IMG/VR virus record: IMGVR_UViG_3300045741_000088
Coordinates: 1-32,522 of that record
Source: a virus
Length of the DNA stretch: 32,522 bases
Reading direction: 5' to 3' (one strand)
Positions 1-5,525 of this stretch are shown in pieces. Numbering within the stretch: position 1 is the first letter of the stretch; the number at the start of each line of letters is the position of its first letter. Made by a program: the position numbers and the translations under genes. The notes under the pieces are model-generated. The model worked only from the letters and a program-made list of their open reading frames with translations. It did not search any database and was not told the DNA's origin.

Positions 1-1
1 G

Positions 2-373
2 CTGGAGATCATCTTTGATAAGCTCAACCTCTCAACTGAGCAAGTTCACGAGCTCATGCTCATCAAAGAAGACCTTCGTGACGGCGTCTCTAAAGTAGAA
101 GATACCGCGACCAAGGGCGATACTGTTCGCATCGAGATCAGCACTCGCGCCAAGGAGCAAGAAGCTTACCAAGGTTCTACGCGTCTTAAGGTTGCGAACG
201 TAGGCGCAGGAGCGATGCTTGGCGAAGAGCTTGAGGGCTTGATCCTCGGCATGAAGACTGGCGAGACCAAAGAATCAGAGTTCGGCAAAGACAAGCAGAT
301 GATGGTGTCTATCACCCTCAACCGCGTGTCGCGCGGAGCTAAAGAAGAAGTTAAGCAGGAAGAAGCGCAATGA
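2..373 (+). CDS. Trigger-factor-like peptidyl-prolyl isomerase domain protein (5' end outside window)
   Basis: The reading frame is open from the left edge, so the N-terminus is missing; an internal ATG at 56 is probably not the start. The visible part resembles the PPIase (FKBP-fold) domain of bacterial trigger factor: a GDTVRIEI strand, a YQGSTRLKV segment, then GAGAMLGEELEGLILGMKTGE, matching in order the trigger-factor pattern of a basic/glycine turn, 'G(F/E)E..I.GMK.GE' and a closing beta strand (MMVSITLNRV). The tail is Glu/Lys rich. Trigger factor acts on nascent chains at the ribosome; whether this protein has the ribosome-binding and C-terminal chaperone domains cannot be seen. Its stop overlaps the ATG of the GroES-like gene (ATGA), so the two are translationally coupled. 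The assignment rests on pattern recognition only. Confidence 0.6.
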   Translation: MEIIFDKLNLSTEQVHELMLIKEDLRDGVSKVEDTATKGDTVRIEISTRAKEQEAYQGSTRLKVANVGAGAMLGEELEGLILGMKTGETKESEFGKDKQMMVSITLNRVSRGAKEEVKQEEAQ

Positions 374-630
374 ACCTAGTCTTGAGGGGAAACAAGGTAG
401 CAGTCGAGAAGGTTCGGCAAGCCGCTAAGGGCAATGCTACCTTTCTCAAGATGCCAGACTCCGATGAGTACATCGGGGTCGTTCGGTTCGTAGGTAGCGC
501 TGCGGCATCAGACCTTAAGGTTGGTCAGAAGGTATACTTTGGCACGAACCACCAGAACGCTAAGATCGCTGGTATGGATCTCTGTGTCATGGAGGATTCT
601 CAAGTCCTAGCTATCATAGAAGAGAAGTAG
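370..630 (+). CDS. GroES-like co-chaperonin (Cpn10 fold)
   Basis: This 86-residue protein has the Cpn10 layout: an N-terminal strand (LVLRGNKVAVEKV), a loop in the place of the GroES mobile loop (about 18-33), IGVVRFVG in the position of the GroES 'GEVLAVG' strand, a 'LKVGQKVYF' segment equivalent to 'VKVGDIVIF', and a closing 'MEDSQVLAIIEE' equivalent to GroES 'MSESDILAIVEA'. The region forming the roof hairpin in GroES is missing, which explains the short length (86 against about 97). Co-chaperonins cap GroEL-type rings; phage examples such as T4 gp31 adapt the host chaperonin to fold the capsid protein. No GroEL homologue is visible here, so host GroEL would be the partner. The start overlaps the previous stop, and the next gene begins directly after its TAG. 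Confidence 0.8.
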   Translation: MNLVLRGNKVAVEKVRQAAKGNATFLKMPDSDEYIGVVRFVGSAAASDLKVGQKVYFGTNHQNAKIAGMDLCVMEDSQVLAIIEEK

Positions 631-1224
631 ATGGCAAAGCTCAACAGAGATGACGTAGATAAGTTGTATGAGTACGGTATCTACATACCGACCAAGACCA
701 TCATCTCTGTGGGTGAGACGGATGCTGAGATAGCCGCGAACCTGCTTAAGGGCCTTCACATCCTAGACAACGTCAATCAAGATAAGTCGATCACGATTGA
801 GCTCAACAACGTAGGCGGAGACGAGTACCACGGTATGGCGGTGTACGACACCATCAAAGCGTGTGTCTCCCACGTTAAGATCATCGGCAAGGGTCAGATC
901 ATGTCGATGGGCAGCATAATGTTTCAGGCAGCTGACGAGCGGATCATGGCGCCCAACGCGAAGCAGATGATCCACTACGGAACTCCGGTCTTAGCTGACT
1001 CCGATGCGCACGCTAAGGTTCAGTACAAGTGGACTGAGGAGTGCAAGAACTTCTCCAAGTGGATGGAAGACATGTACTTAGAGAAGGTCCGCGAGAAGCA
1101 CCCTGAGTTCTCCCGCAAGCGGTTAATCAAGATGCTTGACTTCGACACCATCCTCACTGCGCGTCAATCCGTAGACTTGGGCCTGGCGGACAAGATCTTA
1201 GGAGAAGAAGATGAAAACGTTTGA
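631..1224 (+). CDS. ClpP-like serine protease (S14 family)
   Basis: This 197-residue protein is about the size of mature ClpP. The catalytic triad can be placed: Ser92 in GQIMSMGS (ClpP 'GQAASMGA'), His115 in MIHYG (ClpP 'MIHQP') and an Asp at 170 or 172 before the 'TARQSVDLGLADKI' helix (ClpP 'SAEEAKEYGLVDKV'). The oxyanion-type strand 'ITIELNNVGGD' (about 54-64) replaces the usual 'LYINSPGG', so the Gly-Gly is kept but the Ser-Pro is not. ClpP forms barrels that degrade proteins delivered by AAA+ unfoldases; in phages the same fold also serves as a head-maturation protease. Here it follows the PPIase and GroES genes without a gap, suggesting a folding/degradation unit. Its 3' end overlaps the next gene by 14 bases. 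No propeptide or signal peptide is seen. Confidence 0.85.
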   Translation: MAKLNRDDVDKLYEYGIYIPTKTIISVGETDAEIAANLLKGLHILDNVNQDKSITIELNNVGGDEYHGMAVYDTIKACVSHVKIIGKGQIMSMGSIMFQAADERIMAPNAKQMIHYGTPVLADSDAHAKVQYKWTEECKNFSKWMEDMYLEKVREKHPEFSRKRLIKMLDFDTILTARQSVDLGLADKILGEEDENV

Positions 1225-1507
1225 CGAGTACAAAGACGGTGACTGGGTGGTATATGTCAACCCCGGCCACCCCTGGCACCATATGCAGTTTCAAGCTTAC
1301 AAATCTCAGTGGACTCACGATGCGTTCCGCCTGAAGTATGGCACTCGAGAGGTGATCGCTGATATAACAGAGGTCAGACCGATGGCGGACATGACCGACT
1401 TACTAAAGGCGTCACATGGCGAATTTGATTCATATCTTCAACGAGACACTGAACCGGGAAGAACCGAAGAAGACGAGTACGACGGCATCTACCGGCTTCA
1501 AGATTAA
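1211..1507 (+). CDS. Hypothetical protein, 98 aa, acidic tail
   Basis: I do not recognise this protein. It starts at an ATG preceded by GGAGAAGAAG inside the end of the ClpP-like gene. The N-terminal part is aromatic-rich (GDWVVYVNPGHPWHHMQF, residues 10-27), suggesting a small beta-barrel, and the C-terminal 25 residues are strongly acidic. Its last 92 bases are also read, in another frame, as the first 30 residues of the nuclease at 1416. Either this overlap is real or one of the two ends is misjudged. The good ribosome site and tight packing support a real gene. Confidence 0.6.
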   Translation: MKTFDEYKDGDWVVYVNPGHPWHHMQFQAYKSQWTHDAFRLKYGTREVIADITEVRPMADMTDLLKASHGEFDSYLQRDTEPGRTEEDEYDGIYRLQD

Positions 1508-2189
1508 GCCCTCAGTTCTAGGCTCACCTTGCCTTCGTAAGATTCTATACTCCTCAACCGGTACGCCAGAAGACTATGCTTTCGACCTAGACGGTAAGAA
1601 GCGCATGGCTCTTGGAGACTCCATCCATGACATGCTGAAGACCGTCTTCAAGAAGTCAGGCACCCTCATCGAGTACTACAACCCTGACGGATCGTTCAAC
1701 AAGGACTGGAAAGACCCAAGCAAGCTAGACACCGAGTTCCCGCTGGTATCGACCGAACTATTCATCAAGAAGGGCAAGGTCGACGCGCTGGTGGTCATCG
1801 ATGGTAAGCTGTGGGTTGGCGAGTTCAAGTCGTGCAACGCCAGGACCTTTAACACCCTAGCTACCGCCAAGGCGGATCACATCATACAAGCTGTGGTCTA
1901 CTGGTACGTCTTCAACCTCATGCTAGCCGAAGGTAAGTTCAGTCACATCAAAGAACTGGCCGGCTTCACGAAGGCCGATGGCGTTCGTTGGTTGTACGTC
2001 AACAAGGACGACACTGCCATGAAAGAGTTCACCATGACTCAAGGCGACCAAGTCTTCGCCCAGATCGTGGACAAGATCATGCAGGTCAAGGGGTATCACG
2101 ACTCGAAGACCTTACCTCCGAAGACCCAAGACTACTGCAAGACGTGCAATTGGCGTGACAAGTGCAAGAAGAACTTCACTCCTGCCTAA
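1416..2189 (+). CDS. Cas4/RecB-type PD-(D/E)XK nuclease with probable 4Fe-4S cluster
   Basis: The protein (257 aa) shows the full Cas4/AddB-type signature. Cys39 in SPCLRKILY is followed by His71 (GDSIHD), Asp123 (KVDALVV), Glu136-x-Lys138 (VGEFKS) and a QxxxY motif at Gln158/Tyr162. A C-terminal Cys241-x2-Cys244-x5-Cys250 would, with Cys39, ligate an Fe-S cluster. Such proteins are DNA exonucleases or end-trimming nucleases; phage members are linked to recombination, replication or genome processing. No cas1/cas2 gene is nearby, so a CRISPR role has no support here. The start at 1416 has an AAAGG sequence eight bases upstream and is needed to include Cys39; it overlaps the preceding gene by 92 bases. 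The gene ends the first transcription unit. Confidence 0.85.
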   Translation: MANLIHIFNETLNREEPKKTSTTASTGFKIKPSVLGSPCLRKILYSSTGTPEDYAFDLDGKKRMALGDSIHDMLKTVFKKSGTLIEYYNPDGSFNKDWKDPSKLDTEFPLVSTELFIKKGKVDALVVIDGKLWVGEFKSCNARTFNTLATAKADHIIQAVVYWYVFNLMLAEGKFSHIKELAGFTKADGVRWLYVNKDDTAMKEFTMTQGDQVFAQIVDKIMQVKGYHDSKTLPPKTQDYCKTCNWRDKCKKNFTPA

Positions 2190-2197
2190 AATTTAAG

Positions 2198-2226
2198 TTA
2201 CCAAGATGAGACATGCTAGTTATGAT
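2198..2226 (+). promoter_or_regulatory. Candidate sigma70-type promoter upstream of the anchored ClpP-like gene
   Basis: TTACCA, 17 bases, then TATGAT lies in the 82-base gap before the gene at 2272. Predicted transcription starts near 2233, giving a leader of about 40 bases that contains the perfect palindrome TAGTCGACTA (2245-2254) and the AAAGGAGA ribosome site. Assigned by eye. Confidence 0.4.
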
Positions 2227-2271
2227 TGGACTTAACTTAAGAGCTAGTCGACTAACCAAATTAAAGGAGAC

Positions 2272-3225
2272 ATGATGAGTAAGCTCGCAGCAATCTTAGC
2301 GGTAGCCGGTCTCGTGCTACTTAGTATCCCAGTGAGCTTGCGTCTCACCGGTGGCGGTAACCGAACTACCGTAGAGCGGACCAACGACGGAGCGAAGGAA
2401 GCTAAAGTTCCAAAGTTCGACGATCTATTAGGTCTTGGCGGCGAGGTCAAGCAAGTCTCCGTAAAGAAGACTCTAGTCCTGGAGGCCAAGAACACTTTAG
2501 TCTTTCGCGGCCCCGTAACTGGTTCATCGGTAGGATCGATGATGAAGAAGCTCTCAGATATGAGTCGAAACCTAGCCAAGAGCGACGTCATCTATTTAGT
2601 CTTGGACACTCCAGGCGGTTCCATCTTCGACGGAGTTGAGCTGATCGATTTCATGGAAGGCATTCCTCAAGAAGTTCGCACAGTTACCTTGTTCGCAGCT
2701 TCTATGGGCTTCCAGATCGCTGAGAACAACCCCGGCAAGCGTATCATCGCTCGAAACGGTACTTTGATGAGCCACCGAGCTACTGGTGGTCTTGACGGCC
2801 AGTTCGATGGAGAGCTCGAGACTCGCTACCGCATGGTGAAGCGAAAGATCGACTACATCGACTCCCGCTCAGCCGCTCGTGTGGGATTGTCTTTCGACGC
2901 CTATAAAGCCAAGGTCATAAAAGAGTGGTGGATCCATGGGTTTGACGCCATCGAGGAGAAGGTTGCCGATGAGGTAGCTCTGATCCAGTGCGGAAGCTCG
3001 ATGAACGGAACTGAGGAGCTTAAGGTCATGACATTCTTCGGACCCATCGAGGTCGTGTTCGACAAGTGCCCGCTGATTCGCGAGCCGGTCGAGATCCGCT
3101 TAGGCGGCATCAAGAACTACGCGCTTCCATTCGTTCAAAAGATGGTCACAGACATGTTCTACGATAAAGCTAAGTTCGTTAAAGACGTCGTAAACACCAA
3201 CAACTTCTACAAGATCTTCCCCTAA
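2272..3225 (+). CDS. Membrane-anchored ClpP/SppA-like serine protease
   Basis: This 317-residue protein begins with a short basic start and a hydrophobic segment (about residues 5-22) that looks like a signal anchor. A linker follows, then a ClpP/crotonase-fold domain: a strand with LDTPGGSIFDGVEL (111-124, the oxyanion Gly-Gly), Ser144 in LFAASMGFQIA and His168 in GTLMSHRATGG. The triad Asp is not certain. After about residue 240 there is an extra domain of unknown type (VMTFFGPIEVVFDKCPLIR...). The fold matches ClpP and the membrane NfeD/SppA-type proteases. The position just before the head genes suggests either head maturation or processing of envelope proteins. AAAGGAGAC stands before two consecutive ATGs (2272, 2275); either may be used. 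It is distinct in sequence from the ClpP-like protein at 631, so the window holds two such enzymes. Confidence 0.75.
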   Translation: MMSKLAAILAVAGLVLLSIPVSLRLTGGGNRTTVERTNDGAKEAKVPKFDDLLGLGGEVKQVSVKKTLVLEAKNTLVFRGPVTGSSVGSMMKKLSDMSRNLAKSDVIYLVLDTPGGSIFDGVELIDFMEGIPQEVRTVTLFAASMGFQIAENNPGKRIIARNGTLMSHRATGGLDGQFDGELETRYRMVKRKIDYIDSRSAARVGLSFDAYKAKVIKEWWIHGFDAIEEKVADEVALIQCGSSMNGTEELKVMTFFGPIEVVFDKCPLIREPVEIRLGGIKNYALPFVQKMVTDMFYDKAKFVKDVVNTNNFYKIFP

Positions 3226-3237
3226 AAGAGAGAGCAG

Positions 3238-3609
3238 ATGACGGATCCTTCGGCACCAAAGTCGAGGGACTGTCTACGGGATAACAAGCCGAATAACAAC
3301 GGAGAAGTGGACTGTCCCTGGCACATAAACTCACCTGAGCACCAGAATTGCTTCTGGTTGTTCGTTATGGAGCGATCTGCTCCTGATGGCTCAATGCCTG
3401 AGTTAGTTCAGTCGGAGATCGCTAAGCTCCTAGGTTGGTCAAACACCAAGACCCACTTCGCCCTCAAACAAGCCATGGCCGAGCTCGTGACGGCGCTTAC
3501 TCTTGATCGTGCTGACCAGCTTATAGCAAACGTAGACGATCCCTCAGTTCAAGTAGACCTAGACATAGACGTAGACCGTACTTACGGAACCGATGACCAA
3601 GAAGACTAG
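3238..3609 (+). CDS. Small Cys/His and helix-turn-helix protein, candidate transcription factor
   Basis: This 123-residue protein has an N-terminal set of possible metal ligands (Cys12, Cys26 in DCPWH, His29, Cys38 in QNCFW). These are followed by a segment, residues 57-83 (VQSEIAKLLGWSNTKTHFAL), that reads like the region-4 helix-turn-helix of sigma factors ('EIA..LG.S.T..H....KA...L'). The C-terminus is an acidic tail with alternating aspartates. I cannot place it in a named family with certainty. Its location between a protease and the prohead protease, immediately before the first GGTAAAATATAG promoter, makes a late-gene regulator plausible. A GAGAG ribosome site precedes the ATG by five bases. 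It could instead be a small terminase-like DNA-binding protein. Confidence 0.6.
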   Translation: MTDPSAPKSRDCLRDNKPNNNGEVDCPWHINSPEHQNCFWLFVMERSAPDGSMPELVQSEIAKLLGWSNTKTHFALKQAMAELVTALTLDRADQLIANVDDPSVQVDLDIDVDRTYGTDDQED

Positions 3610-3621
3610 TCGACCACCCAT

Positions 3622-3633
3622 GGTAAAATATAG
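3622..3633 (+). promoter_or_regulatory. Phage -10-type promoter element GGTAAAATATAG
   Basis: The 12-mer lies 12 bases after the stop of the HTH gene and is repeated exactly at 32482-32493. TAAAAT (3624-3629) would start transcription near 3636, leaving a short leader with AGAGG before the ATG at 3649. No -35 resembling TTGACA is present at the expected distance. Confidence 0.5.
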
Positions 3634-3648
3634 TCGAAGAGGCTTCAA

Positions 3649-4509
3649 ATGTCAGATACGTTTAAGTTCATAATGCCAGCTGAGATCGAGAAGAGCAAGG
3701 ACGGTGACTGGAAGGTTGCTGGATTGGCTTCTACTTCGTCCGTTGACCGCCAGGGTGAGATCATCGTTCCTAGCGGCATCGACGCCACCCCAATCGCTAA
3801 GGGTCACGGTTTCTTTAACTTCGACCACGACAACTCACCAGAGAGCACGATCGGAGCCTTAGATGGCTACACTAAGACACCTACTGGCTTGTACGTTAGT
3901 GGTCGCTTGTTTAAGAATCACGCCCGGGCCAAGGCGGTCTATGAGATCATGTCTTCCCTTAACAAAGGCGATAAGGGAAGAGTGGGAATGTCTGTCGAGG
4001 GTAAGGTTATCGAACGGGACCCTAAGAATCCTACGATCATCAAGCGCTGCCTCATCAAGAACGTGGCATTAACGTTTTCTCCTGTAAATCAAGATACTTA
4101 CGCTGACATCGTTAAGTCGATGACCGGCTCTGAGCTGGAGTTCGACTCGACTGGCAAGTCAGAAGAGACACCAGTGGTTAAGTCGGAAGAACCAACGTTC
4201 ACACCCACCCAAGTTGTGGCGATCGTTGAGAAGGCTCTTGGAGTTGGTGCTGGGTACGCCCAGGCACCTGGTGATCTAAAGGGTGGTGACGCCTTGGCTC
4301 AAGAGAGCATGGATCACAAGGATAAGAAAGTAGAGTCGAAGGACAAGAAGAAGCTCAAGAAGTCGAGCAAGGAACTAGTTAAGTCGCAGATGCTCGAGCT
4401 TCTGGATAAGTTGCAGGCCCTGTACCCGAACAACTCCAGATCAGAGATCTGGAACGCTGTTCAGGACCGCATGGAGACCCACTTCCCTGAGCTTAAAGTG
4501 AAAGAATAG
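3649..4509 (+). CDS. Prohead (head maturation) protease, HK97/XkdF-like, with extended charged tail
   Basis: The first 160 residues match the phage prohead protease fold: 'GLASTSSVDRQGEIIVPSGID' (25-45), His60 in FFNFDHD, Ser115 in RVGMSVEG, and 'IKNVALTFSPVNQDT' (136-150). His60 and Ser115 are the expected catalytic pair. The enzyme cuts scaffold and capsid N-termini during head assembly. Residues 160-255 are low-complexity and rich in Lys, Ser and Glu, with six Lys-Ser dipeptides. A helical end (SQMLELLDKLQALYP) follows. The sequence PVVKSE (175-180) recurs in the next protein and may be a self-cleavage site. The gene is followed by the scaffold and capsid genes in the usual morphogenetic order. 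The tail may act as a scaffold or targeting domain. The start at 3649 follows an AGAGG site. Confidence 0.85.
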   Translation: MSDTFKFIMPAEIEKSKDGDWKVAGLASTSSVDRQGEIIVPSGIDATPIAKGHGFFNFDHDNSPESTIGALDGYTKTPTGLYVSGRLFKNHARAKAVYEIMSSLNKGDKGRVGMSVEGKVIERDPKNPTIIKRCLIKNVALTFSPVNQDTYADIVKSMTGSELEFDSTGKSEETPVVKSEEPTFTPTQVVAIVEKALGVGAGYAQAPGDLKGGDALAQESMDHKDKKVESKDKKKLKKSSKELVKSQMLELLDKLQALYPNNSRSEIWNAVQDRMETHFPELKVKE

Positions 4510-4515
4510 TTTTAA

Positions 4516-4523
4516 GGTATAAT
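4516..4523 (+). promoter_or_regulatory. Phage -10-type promoter element GGTATAAT
   Basis: The element lies seven bases after the protease stop codon, 65 bases before the scaffold ATG. The predicted leader starts near 4530 and carries the direct repeat GTACTACTG at 4537-4545 and 4561-4569. No TTGACA-like -35 is seen at 16-18 bases. Confidence 0.5.
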
Positions 4524-4587
4524 TTACTCAAGTTTCGTACTACTGGCCCCATTTACGCTGGTACTACTGCCGAATTAGGAGACTACG

Positions 4588-5430
4588 ATGGATGAACTTA
4601 ACAAATCGATCGACACGCTAATCAACGAGCTCTTCACAGAGCCCGTAGTTAAGTCAGAAGCCCTCGACATCGCTAAGGATAGCAAGACCACAGCTGATGC
4701 TGCGCTCGCTGCAGCTCCTGCGATGCAAGATGACGCTTCTCGCGGCGCTGGTCGACCGAAAGAGATCTCTGACGTTCCTAAGAACGATCAGGACGGCAAG
4801 CGCGATGGTCAGTACGATTCAACGATCGCCCAGGTGATCGGTGAGATCGAGAACGAAGAAGCTAAGAAGCAAGCTAAGTCGATCGACCAATCTTCGTCTG
4901 CTGGTCGCCTCGCTGAGGCCCCCAAGATGAAGGATCCCCGCGCGGGCGGACAGGTCATGTCTAAATCGATCTCTGAAGAAGAGTATGCTGAGTTTGAGGC
5001 CTTCAAGAAGGCTAAGACTGAGCAAGCTGAGAAAGCTAAGCAAGAAGAGCTGAAGAAAGCCGAAGACCTCAAGAAAGCTGAGTTTGAGAACTTGATCAAG
5101 TCTGCGATCACTAAAGCGATCGAGCCGGTCAAGCAAGAGAACGAGAAGCTGAAGAAGTCGTTGGACGAGTCGCAAGCTTTGATTAAAGCTATGGCCGGCC
5201 AGCCCCAACGCGCTAAGTCTGTGACTGGCATCGATGCTATCGAGAAGTCAAAGCCTGAGAACAGCGGTCCTCAAGAGTTCTCTAAAGCTGAGAAACTTGA
5301 TGCTGCTGAAGCTCTAGTTAAAGCTGGCAAGCTCCCAGTTGACGCCGTTATCGAGCTTGAGAACACGAACACGTTGTTCAACCCGGCTTGGAGAAAAGCT
5401 ATCGAAGCTCAACTTGAAAAACAAAGTTGA
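4588..5430 (+). CDS. Capsid assembly scaffold-like protein
   Basis: This 280-residue protein is highly charged and mostly helical. There is a strongly predicted coiled coil at about 125-205, made of Lys/Ala/Glu repeats (EEYAEFEAFKKAKTEQAEKA...). Its place directly between the prohead protease and the major capsid protein is the classic scaffold position, and scaffolds are typically helical, acidic/basic and poorly conserved. It contains eight Lys-Ser dipeptides, including PVVKSE at 19-24, shared with the protease. The C-terminal part (about 225-280: AEKLDAAEALVKAGKLPVDAVIELENTNTLFN) is more ordered and may contact capsid subunits. The ribosome site is TTAGGAG before the ATG at 4588. It has its own promoter-like element upstream, and another follows for the capsid gene, so expression of scaffold and capsid can differ. 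Confidence 0.7.
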   Translation: MDELNKSIDTLINELFTEPVVKSEALDIAKDSKTTADAALAAAPAMQDDASRGAGRPKEISDVPKNDQDGKRDGQYDSTIAQVIGEIENEEAKKQAKSIDQSSSAGRLAEAPKMKDPRAGGQVMSKSISEEEYAEFEAFKKAKTEQAEKAKQEELKKAEDLKKAEFENLIKSAITKAIEPVKQENEKLKKSLDESQALIKAMAGQPQRAKSVTGIDAIEKSKPENSGPQEFSKAEKLDAAEALVKAGKLPVDAVIELENTNTLFNPAWRKAIEAQLEKQS

Positions 5431-5436
5431 GTTTCT

Positions 5437-5444
5437 GCTATAAT
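5437..5444 (+). promoter_or_regulatory. Promoter with extended -10 (TGCTATAAT) for the capsid gene
   Basis: TG-C-TATAAT lies just after the scaffold stop codon. The predicted transcript begins near 5451 and has a 75-base A/T-rich leader (5451-5525) ending in AAGGAG before the ATG at 5526. This is among the longest leaders in the window and may favour high capsid expression. Confidence 0.55.
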
Positions 5445-5525
5445 TTAGAAGTTAAGTTTTTAACACATTTATTTACAACACGATAACAAATCCACAAACT
5501 GATTTACTTAATAAGGAGTAAAGTC

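Noticed and set aside
1416-2189. Assignment of the nuclease to a CRISPR adaptation module
   Set aside because: No cas1, cas2 or repeat array is present; the gene is in a phage operon.
4809-5231. Minus-strand frames rich in Ser/Leu/Phe opposite the scaffold gene
   Set aside because: They are the complement of Lys/Glu/Ala codons and mimic membrane segments; artefacts of composition.
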